Source: Lytechinus variegatus
Taxonomy: Eukaryota > Echinodermata > Echinoidea > Temnopleuroida > Toxopneustidae
Reading direction: 5' to 3'
DNA length: 64,000 nt
Assembly: GCF_018143015.1 (NCBI RefSeq)
Contig: NC_054749.1
Location: 34,967,000-35,030,999 of the forward strand
Within the stretch, counting starts at the first letter, position 1; each line of letters starts with the position of its first letter. The position numbers were made by a program, and so were the translations under genes. Shown piece after piece: positions 45,062-60,950 of this stretch. Under the pieces are notes generated by a model. That model did not search any database and had not been told where the DNA came from. It saw only the letters and a list, made by a program, of their open reading frames with translations.

Positions 45062-46090
45062 GTGAGACGTCTTTGTCGAAAATTTGTAAAACGGGACAGC
45101 AGATTATCCTAAGATCCTTAATTAACGATAAATTGTAAATATGTACTTTTTCCAGAGTAACAGACGACACTGCTGATTTTTATTCACCATTTTATTTAAT
45201 AAAGGGCTTTTGACAATGCATACTCTACGTCCCAGAAACCGTTTGCGTAGTAGTTGAGAAAACTCTGACCCTAATATTGCCCTATCATGCTCATGGAACA
45301 AGCCTCATACTACCATTATGACGTAAATAAACTGATACATGAAAAGAAGTTTGCTATCGCCGACTTATGCTATATTTAGACCCGAGTCATTAGGCATGTT
45401 AGGTGCACGGTGACCCAGAGTTGCCAGGCAAACCTTATTGCGAAAGCTGAATATGGGTTTAATATGATGTGTTATTAAAAAAAAACAAGGTCAGTATAGA
45501 AAACCCGGTTTGATTAAAAAAAAACATTACCGCGCTCCGTCGGTGGTTAGTTACTTACTAAATTTATTCTTTTCGATATTTTATGAATTTGATCATACAC
45601 CAAATTTGTTTCATTCTGTTTAGGCTAAAATACTGAATTAATATGTTTCGTCACTTGAAATTATTGTCAAAAACGACCAAATTGATTATGGACAGGCCAT
45701 AGCTGCCAATAGTGTTATATGATCCATTTAAATTACCTTACATACCTTCATATAAATTTTCCTAAAGTTTGGAAGAATCAATTTATTATCACTCTGATAA
45801 AAGTATTATATTCGATTTTTTTTAAGAATCCAACATGTTAATCAAGCGTAAATGTTAGTCACAAAGCAACATCTTTTCAGGATTAGGCCTACGTATTATT
45901 TTGTAAAAAGAATTTCAGTGTTATCGTGTCATTAACTAACAATCTCTGGAGAGATTTCAACATATCCGAATAGACGCCAAAACTCTACTTTTGTAGACCT
46001 ACGCATTGTATTTGCTTTTCTTATCGGTCTACTCAAGTACCTATTTGGAATTTATGCCCAAGTGACCCATGCTATCATACGCATATACAT

Positions 46091-46405
46091 TCGTAATTCC
46101 GAGGCTTCGTTTTTCCGAAGGTTCGTTATTCCGAAGGTTCGTTAGTCCGAAAGCGAAATGATTAACGAACCTTCGGAACAACGAACCTTATTTCGTTTTC
46201 TGATTAACGAATCTTCGGAATAACGAACCTTCGGAATATCGAACCTTATTTCGTTTCGGATTATCGAACCTTTGGAATAACGCCACAAATGTTCGGATTA
46301 ACGAACCCTTTTACGTTTTCGGATCAACGAGAATCGAGGTATAGGCAATTTACGTGTTTCGGAATTACGAACCTTTGGAATAAAGAACCTTCGGGATTAC
46401 GAAGT
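46091..46405. repeat. TTCGGAATAACGAACC reiterated inverted-word repeat
   Basis: About a dozen near-copies of CGAACCTTCGGAATAA or its complement TTATTCCGAAGGTTCG within 315 bp. The left part is in one orientation and the right in the other, so the block is an imperfect palindrome of short repeats. Confidence 0.8.
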
Positions 46406-46432
46406 GTAACCCTATCACATCACTCTCAAAAT

Positions 46433-46880
46433 CAGCGCTTCTCAACCGGTGGGCCGCGAGAAGCTCCAGAGGGAGAAAAAATAGGGGGAAACTATAGTAT
46501 ACAATATTTGCACAGACCTGCCGGGTCGTTCTACGTGGGTCTAACAAAGCGAACGCATCCTTAGGTATCATGCATGTTGCACAGCTTGCACATGCACACT
46601 ATGATGGTTTCGATCTGACTTTGATGTGAACCTCTTGTGGATGCATATTTTGTATGACTTGTAGTTTTTGTCGCCCATTTACCAGACATTTGCGAATGCA
46701 GATTAGTTCTCAAACTCTTTGTTTCGAAAGTTCTTCAGAGCTTTGTGTTCAATATTCACAAAGCATTTTTCATCAAAATTGACGTTCCCCTAAAATGTTG
46801 GTAAGTGGGTCTCGAAAACAAATCTGAGAGTCAAACCGAGTCAAAGCGGTCCTCGAGTAAAAAAAAGTATAGAAGCGCTG
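46433..46880. mobile_element. hAT-like non-autonomous element
   Basis: Starts CAGCGCTTCTCAACCGGTGG and ends AGAAGCGCTG, a perfect 10-bp terminal inverted repeat. The CAG-start and TTCTCAACC text are typical hAT ends. Flanking 8-mers CTCAAAAT and CTCTACAT match at six of eight positions, consistent with an aged 8-bp target duplication. 448 bp, no transposase seen. Confidence 0.75.
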
Positions 46881-47924
46881 CTCTACATGTTATTATGCAC
46901 TTTAGGTATTCCACCATAGATGCCCTAGACACTAACAAATTCCAAAGTATTTCAGTTAATTTTCAACGTTACTTTCGTATAGATATGGCAACTATGATGA
47001 TGAAACTAATTAAAACAAAATGCGTCTGTGTTGTTTTTTTTCTCCTCCCACACCGGTGAAACCTTGAACGTCTGTACATTTTGCTCGCTCGTTTCAGCCA
47101 TTGGTTCAACGTATTGAACATTTGAGATTTAGTAGAAATATGAGAGACAGATAACACGGATCCTTGCTTGCTCGGGCGCAATATGTGCACTTTATCCACT
47201 CCATTGGGGAGCAATTAAGAAAGAGATTCCAGCTTTTATTAATTGGTCTTCATATTATTTTTAGAAAACAATGGCGTGTTCTATGCCATCCTTGCAATAC
47301 ATAATTTTCACAGCATGATATTAGGTATATTATTAGTGTATTGATTGTAAGATTTTTTACACTTGAATCTGTGAATAGCGATTTCTGTCTGAGAAACACA
47401 GCATATATGGCTGTGTAATATATATTTGGATATATGCTTGTTTTATTCGTCATCATAGCGTTTTCTGACAAAAATATTATTTCATCATTTTAGGATAAAA
47501 TTCACAATTTTAAAGGTAAACATTGCGGTGTTATGCTAGATAATGCGGTATATAGGGATGAGGATTGTACCTCGTTATGATGTTCGTTTTGACATACAGT
47601 AGGCCTAATGGTCATGATCTTCAATATACAACTATAAAGTAGAGGATCACTCTTTGAGGCAACTCCTTTTGCTAAGGCATGAAGCAAACAATAATTTGAT
47701 AAGCATACATGCACAAAATGGGAATTTTTCTTCATGAACATGATGAATAAAAATTTGGTCGACAGAATATCATGGGTCATGATGATAAAAGCGGTAAAAC
47801 TTTTAAATGAAAAAAAAATCCGACTACAAAGATAGAAAAGAAAACAGAGACAGACAGTACGACATATAGGTGGATAGATATAAGGGGGGTAGCTATCTAG
47901 ACAGGTAGAGAAAGAGGTAGAGGG
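46881..47924. other. intergenic, no gene seen
   Basis: Short frames only; the long minus-strand frame reaching 47502 is open because of the adjoining GATA tract. Confidence 0.45.
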
Positions 47925-47938
47925 ATAGACAGACAGAC

Positions 47939-47969
<31 letters not shown>

Positions 47970-48372
47970 CAGATAGATAGATACATGTAGATAGATAGAA
48001 AGATAGCTATAAAATAGATAGATGGATAGATAAATAGACAGATACACTGTAAAAACTGTGGTGTTAAAACTGACACCAATTGGTGTTAATAGAGGACCAC
48101 ACCCTGAGGTGTTAAAATTACACACTAAAGATTGAACATTACACCAAAGAGTGTAAATGTAACAACCAAGGGTGTTGTAATAACACCTATAGGTGTAAGA
48201 CTAACACCACCAATTTAACACCGGTGTAAAATAACTGGTGTGGTCCTCTATGTACACCGGTTAACACAACAGTTTTTGCTGTGTAGATAGATAGATAGAT
48301 AGATAGATATATAATAGATAGAAAGATAGATGGATGAATGAATGGATGGATGGAAAGATAGATAGATAGATA
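47925..48372. repeat. (GATA)n/(GACA)n microsatellite interrupted by a MITE
   Basis: GATA/GACA units at 47925-48044 and 48284-48372 flank the 239-bp element exactly. Before insertion this was one array of roughly 200 bp. Confidence 0.9.
48045..48283. mobile_element. 239-bp GGTGTT-rich MITE, copy 2, inside GATA array
   Basis: Ends CACTGTAAAAACTGTGGTGTTAA and TTAACACAACAGTTTTTGCTGTG, flanked by TA on both sides within GATA text. Same length as the 39973 copy. Confidence 0.92.
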
Positions 48373-51060
48373 AATACATGGGTAGAGAGAGACAGATAGA
48401 AAGGAGAGAGAGAGAGGGAGATGGAGAAGGGACACACACCTCTGTAATTGATGTTTTCAATTCCCGTTTCGCTTCTCACGCTCTGAGGCAAAATAATGGT
48501 ATATGACATGGTAATGGTATCATATCAAAACAGACTTGCATAATCTAGTATAGCTCTATTCTTTCCATCACCTGTCAACATGGAAATGAATACACAGAAT
48601 ATATTACCGTTTCTGGCTGCCGTCTACCAATATAGTACATATCAGGTCCTTTTTCTAACCCAGTCTCCATCATCAAACACAATCAGTGATTTTGATGGCT
48701 TCAGGAGTATTTACTTTCATCTCATTTTCATTTTCCACGCCAGCGCTCACCCTGGATACCCGTGAGATCGGTGTATAGGTCATCCTCTTTTGCGAATTAA
48801 TCCTAGAACCAAGAGCAAAAGATCGCGCATTTCTATGGGTTCATCAGGAACGCCCATATGAAAAAGGGGGAATATTGACAACAATGGAAATGAACATATG
48901 TCGATCTTATATATTCGGTATGATACAACGTTCGTTTGGCCGTGCAGGTGACAATTATTCTGAATCAGATGTTATCAGTGTATTGTGCACACGATTACAT
49001 GGTATCACCGTGGATGGTATCCTTTTGATGCGTTTTGAAGCAGAGACAACAGCGAATACCAGAAAAAACGCGGGAAAATATTCACCAATCTCATGTATTT
49101 TCTAATCGGCCGATTTCAGAGCGTGTGGATACTTGGTCTTTATCATTAGATGTTGATGTTCGTGACTTGACAGATTAGTTAAGATGAAAGCACATTAGAA
49201 GCGTTCTAACAAATCCCCTAGTCCTGTTAATTAATCACGATAATGGATGAGTATTTTATCGAATCGGTTTCTGCAACCAGTCAACCTTCAAGTTTACGAG
49301 GTAATGCGGCGGTGAAGAGAACGTGGATATACTAGCTGGAGTTATCAATTATTATAAGGTGGATTTAATTATTTCTTTGGATATCATCATAGAACAGCAA
49401 GATGACTCAAGTAGGCGATACCTACCAATTCAGATGTAAGTATTTATGATCCTAGCTCCATGATCAGATCATCATGATATCTGATATCGGATGTCATCAG
49501 TTACATACATGTGCATGGATTTTCAGAAATACATGCCGTAGTTGTTAGGTTGTTCTCATTCTTTTATTACTATTATTATCATTTTAGAGCACAGTTCTTC
49601 TATTTTTGGTGGTGATTGTGTTGCTAATGGTGAATTTGTATTGCAAAAAGCAACACTTATGTTTGAAGGTAAAAACTATCAGAGGACTGCTGGCCTCGAT
49701 GATGAGGAGTAGCCTCCTATCAAAGTACACTAGCAAATCTACGAAGTTTCGAGCTTGAGATAACTTTTGTGTATCTTCTGGTGATGGACCTGTGGTCATG
49801 ATGATGTGTTGTTGAAATGATGATGGTAACGATAAGGATGAGGAGTAGCAGGAGGAATAGAAACAGGGGGGGGGGGTGAGGATGGCAATGATGAAGGTTA
49901 TGAGCATTAGGACGATTATTTTGCCGATATCAGTTAATTCAAAGGAAATAGCGAAACAAATGGTGATGATGTTGTTGATGTCATGATATTCAATAAAAGT
50001 AATAAACATTATGCTGACTATTTTTTTTAATGAGACACCTTGACATGACCTCCGTAACGCGTCGTTAAAGCTCATAACATTGCAGATAATTAAAATACAA
50101 CTTTAGATATACTTCCTCCTAACACCCAACTTCATGTTTTTTTTTATCCATCTAATTTTTACATTACCTTTACCTGACCATTTAAACGTTATTCAAGAAT
50201 CAAAGACATTCACGTGCAATACTCTAAACATAAATTCTAGTAATCATGCCTTGTTTTGAACAGCGCTTTGTTGTTCTCTGGATAGGGAGTTTTATCATTC
50301 CAGTTTATTTTGATCATGATCAACAACCCTTTTTTTATTTCATGTAACAATAAAACCAAAATTTGCAATAATCCGTGTAACATGTTAACATGATTATGGA
50401 AGCTTAATTTTCAATTATCTCACATAGGCCTATGTATTTTGTATTCGAATCATTTATAAGGTATACTGTACATTAGCATGAAGGAGTATGATATAAAGCA
50501 TAATTCTATTGAAATCAGTATTAAAAGACCAGCTGCAGTCCTACCGTCGAGCCTATCGATCGATTGTCCTTACCCCCTACAGTACTAATTATCAAAACTA
50601 TATAAAAGAGCCTTCATGAAATAATAGTGTTTAAATGTACAAGTATAACTCCCTTATGAATCTAAACAAAAATTTGATTTTCATTATTCAGATGAGCTGT
50701 GGCAGATTCGAAAAATAAACATTCTTAACTTGCAAAAGGAAACACAAGGTTTGGCTGATTTCAGTCATAATAATGCTAAACAATTGCCCATGCACGAATT
50801 ATATACTGGGACTGTCTGTAATGAAGGCTAGATTCCCGGAAGATAATGAACTTGATCAATATCGTTTCGATTTGTGTTGCTAGCTAGGGAATGTACTTTA
50901 TGCAAATTGGTGATGATTGTATGAGTGGGAACGTTACTCAACGCGTATGATGGTACTAACAATAAAAACAATTATGATAATTATACTAATATATTACCAT
51001 GTATTGTAGTCATGATTATCATCATGACAATAAAACATCAATGATACTATTAACAATTTC
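48373..51060. other. intergenic, no gene seen
   Basis: Frames at 48580-48765, 48875-49105 and 49584-50075 lack splice support and recognisable motifs. No structured RNA or repeat is evident apart from GAT-rich text around 49800-49990. Confidence 0.4.
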
Positions 51061-51138
51061 AATAAAAATTGCGAAAATTATAATGATGAAGGTGATGATG
51101 ATGATGATCACCACCACCACCACCACAACATCATCATC

Positions 51139-51426
51139 ACCGTGGCCTAGCGTCCTTTGGCAAGACGTCAATCCACAATTTCCCACTCTTCACCCAGGTG
51201 TTAAATGGGTACCCGGTAGGATGTGAAAGCCTATGTAGTATGCCCACCAACTGAGTCTTGGAACTCTTGTTGGAATGCTCCCCAGGGAGTGGAGAAGGTG
51301 CATGCATTGTATGCGGGAATGGAAGGATCCGATGACAGGGGAATACCATGTAAAGCGCTTAGAGACGTCGCGACGCGTCGTTCCGATGTGTTAAGCACTA
51401 AATAAATGCGGAATATTATCAATTTT

Positions 51427-51457
<31 letters not shown>

Positions 51458-51515
51458 CCATCATCATCTTCATCATCACCATCATCATCATGCATCATCA
51501 TCATCATCATTATCA
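51139..51515 (+). mobile_element. SINE with (ATC)n tail, copy 2
   Basis: Body starts GGCCTAGCGTCCTTTGGCAAG, includes CACCCAGGTG and GGGTACCCGG, then AAAGCGCTTAGAGACG and TAAATGCGGAATATTATC, and ends in (ATC)n from about 51424. Same family as 14111-14405. It sits between simple repeats on both sides. Confidence 0.7.
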
Positions 51516-51535
51516 TCAAAATGTTATTACTATAT

Positions 51536-51695
51536 TACTTCTACTGCTACTACAATACCGCGGCATCCACTACTACCTACTATTGCTCCTACTTCTACTA
51601 CTCCTACTACTACTACTACTACTACTCCTACTCCTCCTACTACTACTACTACTACTACTACTGTTACCTCTTCTGCTGATGCCACTGCTAATACT
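51536..51695. repeat. (CTA)n-rich microsatellite
   Basis: Imperfect CTA/CTC trinucleotide repeats immediately after the SINE tail. Confidence 0.85.
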
Positions 51696-51707
51696 ACATC
51701 TGTGACT

Positions 51708-51864
51708 GGGGCCCGTTGCATAAAACTTTTTACCTGAGAAAACTCAGGTTGTTTTTACCAGAGTTTTTGCCCTGTGTTAAAGTCAATGGGAGAAATCAGA
51801 CTAACCTTAGTTTCCAGTTTTTACCAGAGTTTTCTCAGGTAAAAAGTTTTATGCAACAGGCCCC
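51708..51864. mobile_element. hairpin MITE, GTTGCATAAAA family, copy 2
   Basis: GGGGCCCGTTGCATAAAAC and GTTTTATGCAACAGGCCCC form the ends. It is the reverse-orientation relative of 6796-6950, sharing the loop text CCCTGTGTTAAAGTCAATGG. Confidence 0.88.
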
Positions 51865-53950
<2,086 letters not shown>

Positions 53951-55190
53951 TTCCTCTTCTTCTTTTTCTATATCTTTTATGTTTCTCTTTATGGAATTAC
54001 ATGTTTTGAAGGTATACTTATAGGTATATTTTTTGAGAGACGGCATGCAAAACCCAAGTTTTACACACTGTCCCTTTAGAATGATGTAGCGGCTTTTAAG
54101 GTTATTGAGACAGCAAATCTCTAACCATTCTGATTGCCCTCAAACTAATCCGATTTTAACCATTCACTTGTAACAATACAAGTCATGTAACAATATATTA
54201 TTGCTCGACGACGAATGCGTCTGGAAAATATTCGAAAGTGTACCTAAAATCGGCGCGCCCTTCTTTCTCTCTCACTCTTTCTCCCTCCCTCTTTACATGT
54301 ATGTACATGTATATATTTCACTATCTCTATCTCACACTTCCCTCTGTTTATATTCATATAGGCCCTATATTTATCCACCCCCCCCCCCTCCCACGACATG
54401 CAGGTGACACTATCTCTACCCCACACTCTCTCTACCTGTTTCTCCCTCTCTCTCTCCCTCTCCCTTTCACTCAATTACCGGTCTCCTTATTCTATTCCCT
54501 GTTTTATACTATACATATATCACATTGGCTCGCGACACTATACAAACTGTTTAATGAGGCATACTCCAGTCAATCTAATGCTTAAAAAAGGCATGTGAAA
54601 ATAGATCCAGCGCGTGAATTGTTTGTTTACCTCTTCCCCTTTTAAAAAGTCTCTATTTTCATTGTGCATGGATTCAAGTGCCTTCGACCATATGTACATG
54701 CAACCTACTGGAAAAAGGCAGTGAATTCAACCGATCTGAGCATGTGATATGACTGTTGACTTACATTGTGGTGAACAAGTAGTATGGACGTTACTTCATG
54801 CACGGTATTGACGTATATCTCCTGTGATAAATGTTTTTTGGGAGGAAATAGAAGGACAAATTCTTTGGTAAATGTTGAATTAGCACATGGTTCATCGGTT
54901 TTTACCTCGGATAGATCATCGTGTGTCTTCAAAACTTTGCTGTCGGCAAGAGTATGAGGTAATTATATGTAGAATACGAGTACACCGTGTGCGACAGGTG
55001 TTTGATGGACAGGTGTAATCGAGGCGCCACAGATACTACGCTACAATATGCAGTAAGACGTCCGTGTGTAAAATCGTATAGCAACGGTCACTTGCTATCT
55101 TCTATAGTCGAAATCTAGGCTTGAAATCATTAATGCTTCGAATCAGAGGGAGAAAGAGTGAGGTGATAAGAGGGGAGGGGGGGGGGGGGT
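53951..55190. other. intergenic with pyrimidine-rich tract (54255-54475)
   Basis: A C/T-rich low-complexity stretch with CTCTCTC blocks lies at 54255-54475. No gene seen. Confidence 0.5.
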
Positions 55191-55918
<728 letters not shown>

Positions 55919-56344
55919 TTGCACTCCAAAATGTTTTGGGTGGCTAATCAAGGCGACCTCTTTGGGCTAATAAGGCCTCACCCACAAACAGGGAAATATC
56001 TCAATTATAAAAAGATGATTGCGGTCCTAACACCAAATCTAAAACAAAAATTGAAGTTCCCTGAAGGATTTAATGAAGGAATTTTCATAGAATGATAATC
56101 ATTTTCTTTCTGTTGACTATTCAAAATCAAGGAGTAATCTCTCTTATTGATTCGTTATTTTCCCCTTTCATTGATTTATTATGTGTTATCTTTTTTTTAT
56201 TCAACAGATATACGGCCGCAACCCAGGCCAGAGATTATAGAGCGACGGTTTACACGCCTGAAGGTAAATTGATAAATATCTGACATTATGTATCCATGTA
56301 GACTCTATAGAAATGTATACTTTTTAACTTTTAACTGAATGTTT
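55919..56344. other. intergenic, no gene seen
   Basis: The frame at 55910-56095 (FWVANQGDLFGLIRP) was considered as an exon, but it starts inside the duplicated repeat and has no clear splice sites. Confidence 0.35.
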
Positions 56345-56994
56345 TAAAAGGGATGTTCACCCTGTGTTTGTGTGTGTGTGATGGTGTGTGTGTGTATTTG
56401 AGTTTTGTCAGACGTGTGTCAATCAGATATGATTATTTACGTCTGGACCGACCTTTTACGTCACCATCCGAAAGACGTGACCAGGGCTCGAACCTCGAAC
56501 CTCTGCATCAATGTGTAAGCTCCCCACATTTTGGATTACAGGCGCACGCCCCAACGCCCTGCATGGCAATAAGTCGGTTTTAATAAAAGCAGAAAAATAA
56601 TTGAATATATTAGTGAAAATTTGATGAATATCCATCAACGAATATAAGAAAGTTATGATTTTTTGTTTGATTTTTATTTTTTTTTTTATTTCAGACGTCA
56701 TAATGTGATGAATACAAATATCTTTCTTATAGTCGAGGGTAAGAAATGATATGTCTGATGATAACTCCATCGCACGATAAAATCACTCTTCAGTGTTTTG
56801 AAAGAAGGGCAGTTTTGGGAATAAACATCACATGGTATACGAAGGAGCTGCTCCTCTGTGACGTCATTTATATATATATTTTTTTAATCCAAAACTCCGT
56901 TATTCTGTGATAGGTTTTTATTTAAACCCCCATAAACTTTTTCTCCTATTTTTCTTTTTTTTTTAAAAAGATAATCAGGGGACTTCCCTCTTTG
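56345..56994. mobile_element. MITE of the AAGGGGAAGTTCACCC family, split by a SINE
   Basis: Left end AAAAGGGATGTTCACCCTG. The right part resumes near 56580 with AATAAAAGCAGAAAAATAATTG, carries GGAGCTGCTCCTCTGTGACGTCA and ends near GGGGACTTCCC at 56978-56990. The layout matches the intact copy at 27241-27745. Confidence 0.6.
56372..56565 (-). mobile_element. tRNA-like SINE inserted in the MITE
   Basis: On the minus strand GGGGCGTGCGCCTGTAATCC is followed by a B-box match GGTTCGAGCCC (complement of 56484-56494), then GTCACGTCTTTCGGATGGTGACGT and GGTCGGTCC, ending in a CA-rich tail. The 3' block recurs on the plus strand at 15150-15195. Confidence 0.6.
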
Positions 56995-58012
56995 ATGTAA
57001 AATGGAAACAAAGCCGACCTGGCATATTCCGCAGATGTAATGAGAAAACATTAGTAATGATTTTACGACTTGAGACAAGGTATCTGATAAAGCACGTGCA
57101 GTGCAACAACAGAGCCAGAGGTGAAAGAACGTGAAAGAGGAAAAAATGAGATAAAGTTAAGTATCAGGGTTTTTTGGTGGGGGTTTAAAAGCATACAAAA
57201 GGGAAAGCGCATTTGCAGAAGGGAAGGTGGAATATTATTTTGTACCTTTGTTTAGCTAAACAGCTTGGGATGATCGAAAACTCGCGCATTTGTTTTTATC
57301 CGATAACAGCTCCACAGGTGTGGGGGGGGGGTCGACCGTCGACCGCCCCTGAGACTTTTCACGTAAGGGCAAAGAAGAAAGAAGAGCATAAAAATAGAGC
57401 TTATTAATCTTCATGGTCTTGCAACTCTATTAAATCCCTGTTATTCAATTGAGAAGAAAAATACCCTGTCACCATATAGGTCATCATGTCGGTAATCAAA
57501 ACCCACTCGCCGCCCTTGCTATTATGTATTCTTAGATATCATACGATGACAAGCAAAAATATTGAGCCGCTTTCGACGTTTAATCCAGAGATAGGAAAAC
57601 GAAGGTTACTTTGTATTTACATGCTTCTTTGCACGCTGGGAGACTCCCTTACAATTCTGTGTATACATTCTTATCTTTAGGGCAGATGTTTGTGAAGGGA
57701 GAAAGGGAATTGGGGATGCATTGTTTACATCAGAGGTTAAGCAATAAGCACTGGGGTGCTCTCCAAATATAGAGCCAGTTCTCAATCAAATATCACATTG
57801 GTATATAACTCACATTTCCATGGTATATCCGTGCACGGAGGTAGATATATACCTCAATTAAGTGTGATGCACATCGTTCATTTTGATAACGTAATTCGTT
57901 TATCCGGACTTTGTATTCTTGCTGTTGGTCCACCCAAACCATCCCAATCTGAAATTCTGAATCATACCGTTTATGAAAATATACTGTGATGATAATGGAT
58001 GTCTCATTGTAC
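56995..58012. other. intergenic, no gene seen
   Basis: Short unsupported frames; one G run near 57325. Confidence 0.45.
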
Positions 58013-59055
58013 AGTGCGTATCAAAAAAAGTTTACACTTTGACAAAATCCTGTAAAATTATGCATTTGTAATATCCTGAAGATTTTTCCACATTTTAACA
58101 TTGGTACAGATCCATTAAAGCAAATGACGTTATAACTGTCGAAAAATATTTCCGCTTGAGTGAGCACCACTAACTTTTGAAAAGTTAGTGAAAATGATTT
58201 GCGCAGAACTTTGAAATAGTTATGCGAATAAAAGTAGACCTTAATCATGAAGAACACATGGAATTTAGCTAGTAAAATTGATTTGAAGATATCTTCTACC
58301 TTGTTTGACTGTTTCCTTGCCCAAAACACTTCGAAGAGTGCATTTCGTCCCACCCCACTCCCCCACACACCGAGGCCATCGTGACGAAATTTGCTTTACA
58401 CTGAGCTGTGATTTACATGGAATGGCTTAAGCTTGATTTTTTATTTTGTTAATCATTGCTAAGCTTGGGAAAAATGTGAAGAAACAAGTACTAAATTAAA
58501 AATGAAATGTAAACCCACTTTCAATGATAAAAAATCAGTGGAAAAAATGCTGGAGATGTCTGATATAAACTTTTGTCCAGATTCAGTTATGTCCTCAGAT
58601 CCAGCTGGCATAAATAGGGTAAAGGTTGTGCATACTAATTGTTGAAATTTCAATTTGGGTGGCAAATTGTTACAAAAATGCTTGACTATATCCGTTTTAT
58701 TTCAATTGACTGAAAGTGCAAAGGAAATGTATGATAAATCTTTCGTAGGGTAAGTTTGATTTTGCCCTTTCCCCTTGACACAGCATGAAAGCGAGCATTT
58801 CTGCGCAAACAGATTTCTGCAAGCTTTACAAAAATGGACAGTGCTCACTCATTCCGACAAAACTTTTACTTTCATTGGATAGATGAGACCCAAACCCAAG
58901 ATTATATGTGAAAAAATTACCCACATGTTCAGGAGGCAGACACATCACAGAAAACTTTCTATCCCCGATGTTTGATTTCCAAGAGCTAGTTAAGTTCTGG
59001 AGGATACCCCTTCTTACAGTTCTGTCTAAAATAGTAATAACAAACACATTTTGCT
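58013..59055. repeat. possible mariner-type repeat, left end only
   Basis: TACAGTGCGTATCAAAAAAAGT near 58011 resembles the terminal repeat of Tc1/mariner-type elements, but I do not find the matching right end. The following 1 kb is AT-rich with phrases such as ACAAAACTTTTACTTTC but no transposase. Confidence 0.3.
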
Positions 59056-59519
59056 TTTAATATACTATACTGAAAATAAAAATAACATTCGGTGCATGAA
59101 TAAATCGGTAAATCATTTCAATCTTTATCACTTTGGAAAGAAAAAAAATATTGTTATTCACTGTGTGTTCATGAACTCTTCACATATCGTCTGTTATTAA
59201 CCTCGCCCATTATACTTCCTTATTAATTGGTAATAACATGACCTTGGTCAGTGGAATCTATTGATTAGTGGTTTGATTCAATGCGCATGATGCGTGTCTT
59301 TGTTTTCATGAAGATCGATGACGGATTTGTATTCGTTTATCATCCTAAAATGCTAACACCTATTTCGATTTATGCATGATAGATCTACAAGCACATGAAT
59401 ATATATCGGCGTTTGTGTTACTCTCTTTTTTGTCTTCTAATATAAAAAAATGTCCGGCTAACACTACGCATGACGAAAGAAATGTAATCCCACATTGCCA
59501 TACGCCCCATTAACGCCGC

Positions 59520-60790
<1,271 letters not shown>

Positions 60791-60950
60791 TACCTTGGTC
60801 ACATTTGCTCTACGGCGGCCGTACGGCGAGTCGAAAACAGTCGTTTTATTCATTTTTATACAAACCATTTATGTGTAGCTGGTCAAAAAAGTTAAAACGG
60901 CTGTTTTCGACTCGCCTTACGACCGCCTTAGAACAAATGTGACCAAGGTA
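60791..60950. mobile_element. hairpin MITE (TACCTTGGTCACATTTG family)
   Basis: TACCTTGGTCACATTTG and CAAATGTGACCAAGGTA are perfect inverted ends. Inner arms GCGAGTCGAAAACAG and CTGTTTTCGACTCGC also pair. The loop is about 60 bp. Confidence 0.9.

Noticed and set aside
35921-48372. CRISPR-like arrays
   Set aside because: Regular repeats here are minisatellites or microsatellites in a eukaryotic genome, with no unique spacers.
47502-48509. Ser/Ile/Tyr-rich minus-strand frames
   Set aside because: They arise from GATA repeats read on the minus strand and the MITE between them.
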